A stretch of 64,000 nt of DNA from Prosopocoilus inquinatus (GCA_036172665.1 CM069870.1:26820001-26884000), one strand, 5' to 3'; numbered from the stretch's first letter, positions 50,601 through 59,108 are shown. The notes: generated by a model not told the origin, from the letters alone. Numbers and translations: made by a program.

Positions 50601-50885
50601 TCCAAGAATAACAATTATAAACAATGCATGCATTTTATTTTATTTTTTTATATTAGATAATCGACTAATAAAAATGGATTGTATTGTATTATCTCTAGTA
50701 CTCTCTTAAAGAAAAAGAAAACTCATTTAAATGTTTTACCAACATAAAAGATGTAAAATAAGATTGATATTAGATTTACTTACTCCAGGTTCAAGTGACT
50801 CCACTATGAAACCAAATTCCAAAAGATACAGCCAAAGCAGCCCTGGAAATAAAAACACATTGTAATATTGAACCACTATCCGCAT
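28171..50885 (-). CDS. Gene 2: large secreted protein with a chitin-binding domain at each end
   Basis: Four coding exons on the minus strand (50885-50784, 39997-39821, 32803-32695, 32633-28171) join in frame to 4851 nt, about 1616 aa. Residues 1-34 form a signal peptide. Residues 48-106 are a CBM14 domain with cysteine spacing 15-5-14-12-7, identical to gene 1, with GGYYAD and CLNGTVFD. A linker of about 1450 residues follows, rich in T, S, E, D and K, with an RQKR site at residues 471-474. Residues 1557-1615 form a second CBM14 domain (spacing 14-5-15-12-7) one residue before the stop. Chitin binding in extracellular matrix is inferred from the domains. The two-ended layout, linker length and potential cleavage are unusual for the CPAP1 type. 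The exact start is uncertain (see exon 1). Confidence 0.8.
28174..28353 (-). other. C-terminal CBM14 domain of gene 2
   Basis: Six cysteines spaced 14-5-15-12-7, with KEYYSDPRDC, RLFHYC and DLGTYFDDEKLTC, make a complete peritrophin-A domain ending one residue before the stop. It is clearly more diverged from the two N-terminal domains than they are from each other (no GGYYAD, no CPNGT/CLNGT). Confidence 0.85.
30508..30816 (-). repeat. Three tandem 34-residue repeats inside gene 2
   Basis: Units share the pattern DDNYEAQIYEQSS, then xATPEKLK, then EENERxH. The three copies read in frame and differ at several positions, and the third ends in a longer glutamate run (EEVEEETERKH). It is an in-frame expansion of an acidic linker segment. 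Confidence 0.75.
31600..31611 (-). other. Putative furin cleavage site (RQKR) in gene 2
   Basis: The minus-strand codons AGG CAA AAG AGA encode RQKR followed by SA, at residues 471-474, within KRQKRSAKE. This matches the R-X-K/R-R proprotein convertase consensus and lies in a hydrophilic, presumably exposed stretch. Cleavage would separate the two chitin-binding domains. Motif only. Confidence 0.5.
32634..32694 (-). other. Gene 2 intron 3 (61 bp)
   Basis: A minimal GT-AG intron: donor AAG|GTACAT, acceptor TTTAAG, phase 1. Its short length is normal for insects. Reading through it changes frame, so splicing is required to join the domain exon to the linker exon. Confidence 0.75.
32695..32803 (-). 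CDS. Gene 2 coding exon 3: end of N-terminal CBM14 domain
   Basis: The acceptor is TTATTTTCAG. The exon encodes ETRVCERIDEVDC and the following SEKFYHLNLELYGN, supplying the fifth and sixth cysteines (98, 106). It joins exon 2 in phase 0 after FDQ, restoring the 12- and 7-residue cysteine spacings. Confidence 0.85.
33871..33915 (+). mobile_element. hAT-type terminal fragment
   Basis: CAGGTATCTCCAAACTACGG followed by GCCGCGGGTCAGTTTTGGCC has the wording of hAT (Charlie-like) termini, which start CAG and run into CCAAACTACGGNCCGCGGGNC. No matching right terminus was located; the sequence beyond about 33915 is not recognisable. Confidence 0.45.
34452..34564 (+). mobile_element. Fold-back retroposon-like element, second copy
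   Basis: A 113-bp element is flanked by ATTACTTTTACC (34440-34451 and 34565-34576), again a 12-bp duplication. It contains the palindrome around CCATTCAGCTGAATGG and the family signature TTGTCCTAAACCCGATCAA shared with 26022-26246. The outer arms TTTTCAAACAGGTAACT and AGTTACCTGTTTGAAAA are perfectly complementary. It lacks the hammerhead-like core of the first copy. Confidence 0.55.
34600..35091 (+). mobile_element. mariner copy A (mellifera-type), 5' half only
   Basis: It begins CGTGGGCTGCTGGAAAATTT after TA at 34598-34599 and matches copies B and C through the first third of the transposase (MEISRENFRAMIF). A one-base loss soon after the start codon region shifts the frame, and a tryptophan codon has become TGA. 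Similarity ends abruptly near 35091 and no 3' terminal repeat follows. 35092-35593 is unrelated sequence. Confidence 0.8.
35092..35595. other. Spacer between mariner copies A and B
   Basis: No coding sequence or known element was recognised. GTGTAGTC/GACTACAC words near 35397 and 35510 form a weak inverted repeat. It ends with TA, the target of copy B. Confidence 0.4.
35596..36850 (+). mobile_element. mariner copy B (mellifera-type), near full length, dead
   Basis: The 1255-bp element lies between TA dinucleotides, with terminal repeats CGTGCGCTGCTGGAAAAT and a complementary right end (TTTTCCAGCAGCTCACG). Transposase motifs are readable (SRWIPHNLTEA, TGDETWIYSYEPES, HDNASSHSAR, PNDFFLFPN), with 34 residues between the second and third catalytic aspartates, as in mariner DD34D. 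SPDL has become SPGL, stops occur (for example TAG after EAQ), frameshifts occur and about 32 bp present in copy C are deleted near 36700. Confidence 0.85.
36886..37401. mobile_element. hAT-like non-autonomous element rich in GGTTTCGG/GGTTACGG words
   Basis: The ends read CAAGGGGTGTACACG and, reversed, CAGAGGTTTACACCG. Flanking 8-mers CCAAAAAA and CAAAAAAA differ by one base. Subterminal regions carry degenerate GGTTTCGG, GGTTACGG and GGTTTTGG units, similar in style to the element at 16595. The A-rich target makes the duplication weak evidence. Confidence 0.45.
37470..38175 (+). pseudogene. 3' end of a CR1/jockey-like non-LTR retrotransposon
   Basis: Frames give NLYFNTDKTQFF, then a segment resembling the FLGLxLDxHLNWK motif that follows the RT active site, then ISVHIFKNKLIF and INVRGKKYFH (the 37840-38277 open frame). 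These are thumb and C-terminal segments of CR1-like ORF2 proteins. Several frameshifts and stops interrupt it. The 5' part is missing, as in typical truncated copies. It could be the same family as the RT scrap at 14798. Confidence 0.6.
38351..38640. mobile_element. MITE, TTA duplication
   Basis: The 290-bp element has terminal repeats AGTTGCTTTTCCTGCTTTGG and AGCGACTTTTCCTGCTTTGG (reversed), flanked by TTA at 38348-38350 and 38641-38643. The PIF/Harbinger type is likely. Confidence 0.6.
38840..39417. mobile_element. MITE with CAGGGTGT ends (about 578 bp)
   Basis: The left end GTACAGGGTGTTCTTTTA pairs with the right end TTTTCACACCCTGTATA. Length and terminal word match the elements at 43298 and 27032. 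The interior open frame 39230-39511 has no recognisable motif. Confidence 0.45.
39536..39638. mobile_element. Small palindromic MITE, copy 1
   Basis: CACTGAGTGTATCTCCATCT and its complement pair around a CTCGTTTTATTACATAAAGC core, with outer TAGCG and GCTA ends. It is closely related to 53366-53499 (ACTGAGTGTATCTC, CTCGTTTTATTAC and ACACTCAGTGC shared). Confidence 0.6.
39821..39997 (-). CDS. Gene 2 coding exon 2: first two-thirds of N-terminal CBM14 domain
   Basis: The acceptor is GTCTTTCAG and the donor CAA|GTAAGT, both phase 0. It encodes residues 35-93, YLDFDNLPDTNFSC through CLNGTVFDQ, with cysteines 48, 64, 70 and 85. The region from PDTNFSC to GGYYAD is closely similar to the corresponding part of gene 1, but the intron that splits gene 1 between the third and fourth cysteines is absent here. 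Confidence 0.85.
40111..40713. mobile_element. hAT-like non-autonomous element
   Basis: The 603-bp element has ends CAGCGTTTTCCAAACT and, reversed, CAGCATTTCCCAAACT, followed inward by GC-rich sequence (GGGGCGCGCTCCCC on the reversed right end). This is the wording of many hAT termini. The flanking 8-mers ATCTACAA and ACGTACAA match at six positions. No transposase frame was recognised. Confidence 0.55.
42843..42866 (+). repeat. (AAT)n microsatellite
   Basis: Uninterrupted AATAATAAT repeats within gene 2 intron 1. Confidence 0.8.
43298..43872. mobile_element. MITE with TATACTGGGTGTCTC ends (575 bp)
   Basis: Terminal repeats TATACTGGGTGTCTCATAAC and the complementary GTTGTGAGACACCCAGTATA, followed by complementary GGAGGAGATT/AATCTCCTCC, flank a non-coding interior with TA at both edges. 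A truncated relative lies at 5660-5950. Confidence 0.7.
44066..44209. mobile_element. Small MITE with 19-bp perfect terminal repeats
   Basis: AAACCAGACAAGTCCAAAA at 44066-44084 is exactly complementary to TTTTGGACTTGTCTGGTTT at 44191-44209. It is 144 bp in total. No target duplication could be assigned. Confidence 0.6.
45779..45870 (+). repeat. tRNA-like segment, probable SINE head
   Basis: TGGCTTAGCGG (about 45793) matches the RNA polymerase III A box (TRGYNNANNNG) and GATTCGAATCC (about 45842) is close to the B box, with a GTGG...CCAC T-stem around it. The would-be acceptor strands (ATCGAGG before, AGGGTCA after) do not pair, so it is not a normal tRNA gene. A tRNA-derived SINE or decayed tRNA fits better. 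The body may extend to about 46010. Confidence 0.5.
46862..47986. mobile_element. 1.1-kb element with nested inverted GGGAAA...AAGTCC motifs
   Basis: Outer ends AACATGTGAAGGGTCCAGGA and, reversed, AACATGAAGGGTCCAGGGAA are complementary. A second internal pair, ACAGGGAAAAACGTGTTCAG near 47090 and its inverted relative near 47795-47826, repeats the same wording. Inside, ACAGGGTGATTCAG at 47171 suggests another nested repeat end. No coding frame stands out. Confidence 0.5.
49517..49706. repeat. Short element with CTGGGTGTTT / CCCTGTAC ends
   Basis: TATACTGGGTGTTTCA at the left and AAAACCCTGTACAT at the right are imperfectly complementary. The terminal word is shared with other CAGGGTGT-type repeats in the window. 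Low support beyond the ends. Confidence 0.3.
50784..50885 (-). CDS. Gene 2 coding exon 1: signal peptide
   Basis: ATG at 50885 opens MRIVVQYYNVFLFPG, continuing LLWLYLLEFGFIVESLEPG to the donor GGA|GTAAGT (phase 0, matching exon 2). The hydrophobic core suits a signal peptide. However, TTTTTATTTCCAG inside it (ending at 50843) is a good splice acceptor. If used, the exon would be 50784-50842, entered in phase 1 at G-LLW, just like the gene 1 junction G-LVW, and the true start would lie upstream. I found no convincing upstream mini-exon, so the in-place ATG is preferred. Confidence 0.6.
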
Positions 50886-50901
50886 TTCAACCGCAAATAA
50901 A

Positions 50902-50907
50902 AACTGA
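50902..50907 (-). promoter_or_regulatory. Possible initiator of gene 2
   Basis: TCAGTT on the minus strand lies 17-22 bases before the proposed ATG and matches the arthropod initiator. The same spacing is seen in gene 1. No TATA box is evident. Confidence 0.25.
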
Positions 50908-51617
50908 CAATGTAAACTGCACAATCGCCAAAACGCCGGCACCTTTCTAAAATACTTTTTTCCCTGCAAACTTTAATTACATTCACATTTTTTAAAAGAA
51001 TATTCAATGACACAAACTACATGTGTAATATTTAGCAGACGGTTAAACTGGTGTAACATTTATGTTAATTAAGGTAAATTATCACTTGCTCTTCAGCGAA
51101 ATTTAAACGTAGCGGAGTTAAATGAGTGGAATAATATCATATTTGAACTTTACGAAATGATGCTAAGATATACATAATAACGAAATTATTACACAAGACT
51201 TAAAAAAATATATTGTCCAAATGTCGTGGTTAGACTTTTTCTTTTAATCTTAAATAATGACCGAGACATAAAGATCAACTAGTTGTTACATAAAAATTAA
51301 TTGCAAATCATCTTCTTGATTTCCGTATTGTTTAAAGTTTGAAAGAGAAAATTATCATGTATCTAGAATACAAATTTATTTATACACAGGGTGTTTAAAT
51401 ATTTGTGAATTAACTCACTAATGACGGAAATCAAATTTTCGCTGGAAATGTCTTTTCATAAAGGGCCGTAGAAACAGGGTATTAGGTACTTCTCATAAAG
51501 AAAAGCAGCAACGCCAAATCGGCGGTGACCGTGAACTTCTTCCCGAGTCGGGACTGGGAGCTTGTTGTATAAGAAAACAATTGTCTTTTTGTATTCCAGC
51601 AGCACGTGAGACGTCAC

Positions 51618-51664
51618 GGGCTGCTGCTGTTGGGTATACACGCGTACATCAACAGCAGCAGCCC
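51618..51664. repeat. Perfect 15-bp hairpin of CAG/CTG units
   Basis: GGGCTGCTGCTGTTG (51618-51632) and CAACAGCAGCAGCCC (51650-51664) are exact complements with a 17-base loop. ACGTCAC precedes it. Function unknown. Confidence 0.7.
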
Positions 51665-52771
51665 CCAATAATTGACGATGAGATAAGAAACGGAACATGA
51701 CAAACAAATCATAACATCACAACTCAATAAATTGCAAAAACAAATGTTATGACAAAAATGTAATAAAAAAACCTCAAATTACTTCTAAAATTGGGCACAT
51801 CATTTAATATTCAGACAAAACTAAATGTCAATGTCAAATTTGAGAAAAGAAAACGTGGTACATTTAATGACAGCCGCGAGCAATTTCTTCGCAAGTTATT
51901 CCATATCGCTAAAGAAAAAATACGTAATTACGTAATTAAAATATTCGTGAGGTGATAGCCGAAGGATAGATGCTCTTTATATCACTAGAAAAATGCTCGC
52001 ACAATTAATTGAATGTGGCATTTAATGAGAAACAAACTCGATTTTCTCTGGTCGACCTTCAATTTGCCTCGTTTGTGTAACTGAATGCTATGTAAATCAA
52101 ATGGGATTTGTGCAAGATGTAATTTAACTAATTTGTTTTTTGACATTATCCGATGAAATGATGCTCACGTTTCAGATACTGCGGCAATTATTTTTGTCTG
52201 CAGATTATTTCACTATCATAATTATGTGGAGCAAATCGTTTAATTTATAAGACAAAAGACCTATAAACAACGTCTTAAATAAAAGCAAAGTGTTAGACGA
52301 CGTTCGCAAGAGCGTTTTCTAAAAACATTGAAGCGCTCGCTTTTTCTAATGTTGTGAATAGAACATTAAGAACTAAAATTATTATTAAATTAACAAATCA
52401 GATCAACTTCATTTCCGTCTCCAAATATTAGTTTAACAAATATTGATATTTTTTTATGGTCCTAAAAGAACTGTCTTGTAAAATTGGTCTGAAGTGACAT
52501 AAAAGCTGTTGCCATGAAGCCATAGAAGTATGTCGTACCGTCTTTTTCAGATTTCATTTTTGTATCACATGGTACGAATATCTAAGAGAGGGTCCATAAA
52601 AGAAAAAATACATGACAGTCGCATTTGCGAAACTGTCAGTCCTTAGGTTTAGATTGTGCTTCGAATATAATATAAAATTACATAGAATTTTATAATTCTA
52701 TGATAATGGGCGCGTTCAGCGGACACAACTGTTGAGTATATTGACTTGTTTAGTACACTGAACGATTAATG

Positions 52772-52911
52772 GGTCTGTTCGTTTGTTGCACTTTCTTGCA
52801 CTAGTGTACACTTGGACTATTTGTGTCTTGTTCTAACCTCATACTTTAATACGAGATGAAAATACTTTAAGTGCAGACTATTGCAACAAACATGTTACAA
52901 ACGAACAGACC
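52772..52911. mobile_element. Small MITE with GGTCTGTTCGTTTGT ends
   Basis: GGTCTGTTCGTTTGT at 52772-52786 and its exact complement ending at 52911 flank 140 bp. The interior words TTGCACTTTCTTGCACTAGTG and GAGATGAAAATACTTTAAGTG resemble the interiors of 39536 and 53366, so the three are related. Confidence 0.55.
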
Positions 52912-53365
52912 TAATAGCTACTTATGTTGACTATCAACAATTATGGAATTTACTCACTAGAAATAATTTCAGGTGAGGGCCGTGCCAGTTCGTCATTTGT
53001 TTATTCCGACGATAGATTCTAACCTCTTTCGGATTGCCGGCTTCCTCAAGTTTTTATAATTGTGGGGAGTAATCATATAAGAAAATCTAACATCACTGCA
53101 CATGTCAAATGTTGATTGATAAACAACAGTTTTCAGAGCGTTTAACGGCTTCAACTTGTTTAAAAATAAATGAAACATGTTTCTGGTTTTAATCAACTCA
53201 ATTCCAGATTTTCGAAATTGTTAATTTTCAGGTTTTTGAAGATATTCCAGAAAGGAAAGCACATTTTTTGACCCTAAAATTGCGCAGTTAATTTTGCAAA
53301 ACTTTTAATTACTGAAAATATCTAAGAATGATTTAGCTTCATTACGAACACGAACGACACTCTGT

Positions 53366-53499
53366 TAGCGTTTTCCGTTAGCTGCACCAGTGCGAACTGA
53401 GTGTATCTCTATCTCGTTTTATTACGTAAAGTTGAACCGAGATGGAGATACACTCAGTGCGCAGTGAGTGCAAGAAAGTGCGACCAGTGGAAAACGCTA
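53366..53499. mobile_element. Small palindromic MITE, copy 2
   Basis: The 134-bp element runs from TAGCGTTTTCC to GGAAAACGCTA. Its interior, ACTGAGTGTATCTCTATCTC and its complement, is nearly identical to that of 39536-39638. TA at both edges suggests a TA target. Confidence 0.65.
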
Positions 53500-54169
53500 T
53501 ATGTAACATAGTTGCTGTCAACTTCATTATCAGGGTTATTAAATAAGTACACGAATAAAAAAATTATTTTATTTTTTGTATCAGCTATAGGCAAATAAAT
53601 TAATTAAAAAAATAAACAAATTTAATACTCTTTTTTAGGGGGAAAGTCTCCTTTAAATAAAGACCGACTTTCAAAGCGTGGTGGATGAGTGTTAGAAAAT
53701 TCAAATTCGATGCATGAATTGATCACTTAAGGCAAGGCAAACAGAAAATTGCTAGAAATTAATTAGGATAATGCCACAATTAAAAATGGATAGTTGTTTA
53801 ACGAGTTTTTTAAAGGTGCCTAGCTCTTTCAGTCTTCCTATTTTTGCCCAAGACTTGAACAAATTAAATGCTTGAACGTAACATGGATGTAACATAATTG
53901 TTTTTTTATGCAAATAACAGTAAAGTATTTCGCTCTATGCAAAGTAATTAAATATTCGTTTGATTCTCTTAGAAAATTTGTGTATTTTTAAATTATGTCT
54001 TAATGTCTTGCAGGTGTTTAATGTAATGTTACAAAACGTACAAATATTTGATATACAACGCTCAGATGTATAACATTAGTTTTTTTTCCAATAACTTGTC
54101 AGGCTATTTTTCTCTGACCCTTTATAGTAAATTGATTGTTAAAATTGCTCATATTTTTAAACTAGGATA

Positions 54170-54368
54170 GCGGACAATAAATTTCGGGCTTCGGCTTTTT
54201 AATAATAAGTTGATTATTTTGTTAAGTGTTAAATGTTTATTAAATTTGATATTTCGTATCCTTTTACGTTTTGCGTATAATATAATCGCCTCAATGTAAA
54301 TCTACTTTATGAAATCGTCTCAAAATAAGCATGATATGACACGTGCTTGCCCGGATTTTATTGTCCGC
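54170..54368. mobile_element. MITE with GCGGACAATAAA ends, TA target
   Basis: The left end GCGGACAATAAATTTCGGGC and the reversed right end GCGGACAATAAAATCCGGGC are flanked by TA (54168-54169, 54369-54370). The 199-bp size and TA target fit a Tc1/mariner-type MITE. Confidence 0.65.
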
Positions 54369-55555
54369 TACCGTACCGTATTCAGAAATATTTTTTTAGA
54401 ATCAATATGAATTTATAATAAAGCAACTGCTTAAGCAGGTGCTCCTTTTAAATAAATAAAAAAATTAAATCATAATCACATGTAACTTTAACTTGTTTGT
54501 AATGAAGAAAGTTAATACGTAATTAGCATAATTCAGGACTGTTCAAAATATCATAAATTTCGTTTTTATAAAATTTTTGACAGTTCATACTTTATATTAA
54601 TTGAACGCTAATATTTCATATTATTTTGCTCTAAGAAACTTATTTAATTAATCAATTAATTGGCTATGAAAATAAAACATGATATGCAGGATACTAATAA
54701 ATAACATCACTTTTGTTAAAGTATTAATATATTGAAGATATTACTAGTGATATGTAAATTATGATAGGAAAGGTCAATTAAAATTTTAATATAAATCTTA
54801 CATATGCAAATCTGTAAAGGGGTATGCACATTAGATTTTTACGTTTCTTTTTTGGTCGATGAAAAACGGCAAATGCGAGACCCATATAGACTACAGTTGT
54901 TTGGCAATTAAGCCGTACGTAAGATATATTATTATTAAGATAATATAAATATTTGTGTGCGGTGGCGACGGTATTCGCGAAAAAATTCATAAACAAGAAG
55001 ACTGCGGCATAATTCTATAGATTCCAGTAATAACTTTCTAATAATTTGGCGAAGATTCATCATATTGAAACAATTCCTAGTACAGTACAAATTACGCAAA
55101 ACTTAATTAATTAATTAATTAATCCCTACGCTACGGCAGAAATTGTCGTTTTTTAAAACTGTTTATCTCACACGTTTCAAATTTGCTCGAACTCACATGG
55201 TTATCGAACAAATTCGACGAACAAAATCAAACTGAACCTGCTTATTTGTATCAGCTTTGTATGCGATTTTCAAAACAACTGATTTACAGCTACATACTTC
55301 AATTTTGCGTCGTCTTTGATCGAACAAACTTGTTCATCGAACAAAACGGTCCTGTAAAAACGGTCCGGTAAAAATGCAATGTGCGGGCCCCTTAATGAAG
55401 TATATGCACAGAAAACATATGTTAATTGAATATACCTGAACTTGTATATGTGTCTTTTTTTATGCGATGATAATAAAATGAAGTAAATCATTTTAATTTG
55501 CTACCAGGCTTGAGGACCTATATATTACATAAATTTAAGTAAGTATTTAAAGTTA

Positions 55556-56836
55556 CGTGGGCGGCTGGAAAATTTTCTGGAATCTCGTAGGTTTAGAATT
55601 GTTAGCGTTTACCAACTGTCATATTTGAAAAATTTGACGTTTCTCGCCTATAATTCTATTGACAAGTAAACTAATTTTGTTTGTACAGCATTTGAGAAAA
55701 AGTAATTTTGTGTAAACATGGAAATCTCGCGTGAAAATTTTCGTGCCATGATTTTTTACGATTTCAAATGTGGTCTAACGCCGAAACAATGCCCCGATCG
55801 GCTTCATTTGGTTTTTGGAAATGAAGCACCAACAAAGAGCAGTGTTTATAATTGGTTTGCCGAATTCCAGCGTGGACGTACCTCTCTCAGTGACGAATTT
55901 CGTGAAGGTCGTCCATCAACGTCTGTTGTTGCCACTAATGTAGATGCTGGGCGTGAAATGCTTGAGCGGGATCGACATGTGACATACCGTGAGATTTAAG
56001 CATCCTTACGCATTGACATGAAAGCAATACATCAGATTTTGCATGACCATTTGAACGTACGAATGCTTTGCAGTCGTTGGATCCCACACAATTTAACAGA
56101 AGCGCAAAAGCAGGGTCGTGTCAAATGGTGCGAAGAAATGCTCAAGAAATTCAATTGAGGTCGTTCAAATTTAGTTTATAACATCGTTACCGGTGACGAA
56201 ATGTGGATTTATTCGTACGAGCCAGAAAGTAAACAACAATCTACCGTTTGGGTATTTCAAAATGAACCAAAACCAACAAAAGTTGTCCGTTCACGCAGTG
56301 CTGAGAAGCAAATGATTGCTTGTTTCTTTGGTTTAACTGGACATGTCGCAACCGTGGCTTTAGAAGATCGAAAAACCGTGAATGCTGATTGGTATACTAC
56401 AATTTGTTTGCATAAATCATCGATGAAATAAGAAGAGGTAATCGAAATCGACGAATTATTCTCAATCATGACAACGCCAGCTCTCACTGAGCTCGTCAAA
56501 CAGTTGATTTTTTGTCCAACAAAAATGTTGAATTAATGACTCATTGTCCATATTCACCTGATTTATCACCTAATGATTTCTTTTTGTTCCCAAATATCAA
56601 AAATAAAATGCGTGGTGAGCGATTTTCGTCGGCTGAAGCAGCGGTTGAAACATTACGGACACTGGCTTCTGAGGTACCATCTTTAGAGTGGAAAACGTGC
56701 TTTAGAAATTGGTTCGAGCGTATGCAAAAGTGTATTGACGTCAAAGGCGAATACTTCGAAAAACAATGATACCGTTTACCAAATTTCATATGCGCTTTTT
56801 TCATACCGTTTGCAGAAACTTTTCCAGCAGCCCACA
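55556..56836 (+). mobile_element. mariner copy C (mellifera-type), full length, dead
   Basis: The 1281-bp element lies between TA at 55554-55555 and 56837-56838, with terminal repeats CGTGGGCGGCTGGAAAA and its imperfect complement. The start of the transposase (MEISRENFRAMIFYDF) is intact to 55997, where a glutamine codon is TAA. A second stop (TGA after KFN, about 56157) and a frameshift near 56430 follow. DDE motifs TGDEMWIY, HDNASSH and SPDLSPNDFFLF are recognisable. It is the best preserved copy here and the only one with its 3' coding region undeleted. Confidence 0.85.
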
Positions 56837-58897
56837 TATGAGAAAGAGTTAATACAGAATTAAAGTTAAAACTGTTGTTATTACTCTTTCGTAGCACGAT
56901 TCTACGATAAAATATGTCAAAAATTAACTTCGTTTCCTGTTTTCTGTTAGCACTAGTAAAAAATATGAATGAAATTTAAGAAAAGTGCTTGGAATTTGGG
57001 TGGTGTTTCATAAGAAAAATGTTAGAAATCAATATTGAATTCCACATGACAATTTCGTGTTCTTGGCTAATCTATCAACGAATAAAGAAATATTACATAA
57101 TTTAGAAACTGCAAATTAGAACAGTAGCTTTTTCCGTTGGTTTTAGTAAAAACTCAGAGAACGAGATTTTTAAAACTAGTTTACAATTTGAACAAATTAT
57201 GTCAGATTATTAAAAAAGTAAACCAATTTATCTTTATATTTGCCGGTTGTTTTAACATTATCAATAGCAAAATTTAAAGAACCTGAAATATTTTTTTTTC
57301 TCAGAAATAAAATATGCAATTTCCCAGAAGAATTTAACAGTATTTTTTTTTGTCGTAGATAATTATATCTCAGAGAATCATCACATACCGTTTGTAAACT
57401 CATTTGTGATACGTAGTTTGTTTTTGTTGCCGGCCTTGACTCTACCATTCTGCGCCGATTTTTTCTTTTGTTTAGACAATTGCACGGACTGCCTTGTTAA
57501 ATATAGCGGTTTAAAATACAGTTTGTAAGTAAGATTCACAACTTTCAGCTAAACGTTTTCTTTCAAATTATTTCTGTTCGCAGAATTCATGAACTACGAG
57601 TATGTCTAAATACTTATAAGTATTTTTTTTAAAGAAATTCCTTAACTAACAGATTCTGTGAAAACTGCACGAACGCTCAATGGTTCATTATCGGTAGATA
57701 GCTATCAACTGTTAGTCAAACGCTTTTCACAACGTAACAATTTTATTTTAGAACCGTTAGATGATGCTTTTACTTTTTAACTTAAATATTTTTGACCTTT
57801 AACATTAAGTCCTCTTGTATAGTCGAAATAAAATTCGAACAATTTTCAATTATAAGCATTATTGCTCATGAACTCTAATTATACTACCAAAATCGTTATG
57901 AATTATATTATGCAACTCAACTAAATAATAGCGTCCACATGCATGACTGCCTTGACCATTGGTAAACACGATCGCTTTCCTCTCTCAATTAGGCCAGGCA
58001 ACGTAAAGCATGAAATAACGCGGGTGTACAGTACGACATTGGATTTTGAAATTGGAGCAGCTACACGCCAAAATTTGCTCATTACTGATTGCGATTGGTG
58101 GATTGCTTGTCATACAAGTGGACCACTTTCATATTGAGTACGCAACGAAGGCCTTTTTACCAGTATCAGTTTCTATTGTGTTATTACAGAAATTAATGGC
58201 CTATGATTTCGTAAGTCACCTACCTGAAGATTCATTTTCTTAAACGCGTATTAACATTTTTTCTATGGGACGTTGATGAAGCTTTCGAAAATGATTCTAT
58301 TAAGAACATAAAAAAATGAATTACTTTTTGTGTTATGTCACTGTGTATCAGATTATAAAGTAAATTATTTAATTGCAAAATATCCTATTTTTTTTAATCA
58401 ATTGCCAATATTGTCATTGGAGATAAGAGAAAATAAAATAAATGAATATACATATAATATAAAGCTTTCTAATCAAATTTTCTGGTCTTATAACGTTATA
58501 AATGATCTTTAATATGTAATCGGTAATATGTACAAACAGAGATGCTATTTTAAAGCTTTCTGCTTTTAGAAAGAATACTTTCTAAATCTACGCGACGTTA
58601 CCTTGCATGGTTGTTAGTTTTTTCTGTGCTGAACTATTGTTTCATCTTAAAAAAAATATTAGCACCAGCCATAATTTATTTAATTTTGAGATGTAAATTT
58701 GGAACAGACAAGCAACTACATTAATTAATAAATTTGTAGTTCAATGTTAAAATCTTAAAAATTTTAATATTCTTATGACTAAATTAATACACTGCAGAAT
58801 AATACCATGCGATCAACGGAATTCATAACTAGAACCGGCTGTGGTATTTATCGTAAGTTGGCCATAGAGGCTTGCAGTTTGAAATTAAAGATCTTTT

Positions 58898-59012
58898 CGG
58901 AAACTCGCTCGGAGCTCTCTGGTTACTATATTTTTCTAACTCTTGCACACACTAAGTCTCTCAGTTTACTCTCTCACATTTCTGCTCCGGTTATGTTCCG
59001 AGCGAGTTTCCG
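58898..59012. repeat. Inverted repeat with 16-bp perfect arms
   Basis: CGGAAACTCGCTCGGA (58898-58913) and TCCGAGCGAGTTTCCG (58997-59012) are exact complements. Imperfect pairing extends outward to AAAGAT. The loop is CT-rich. It lies just upstream of a transposase remnant and could be a terminal structure of it or an independent fold-back. Confidence 0.55.
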
Positions 59013-59108
59013 AAACGCCTTAAAGATTTGAAGTGTCAGAATTGTGACTAGTTTCGAAAATGTTTGATGTTTGACATAAAATTTTTCTCACTGAAAATTA
59101 TTTAAAAA

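Larger units (their letters stand above)
39998..50783 (-). other. Gene 2 intron 1 (10.8 kb)
   Basis: GT-AG ends. It contains a hAT-like element, an AAT microsatellite, several MITEs and a tRNA-like segment, each listed separately. 40722-42840 and 47990-49510 show nothing recognisable apart from AT-rich sequence. The minus-strand open frame 45973-46221 has no identifiable domain. Confidence 0.6.
50908..55553. other. Region upstream of gene 2, no supported gene
   Basis: It holds a TACACAGGGTGTTTAA repeat end (51384-51399), a hairpin (51618-51664) and three small MITEs (52772, 53366, 54170). The open frame at 51456-51707 overlaps the hairpin and shows no domain. No other gene-like feature was seen. 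Confidence 0.45.

Noticed and set aside
55718..56769. mariner copy C as an active transposase gene
   Set aside because: In-frame stops near 55998 and 56157 and a frameshift near 56430 inactivate it.
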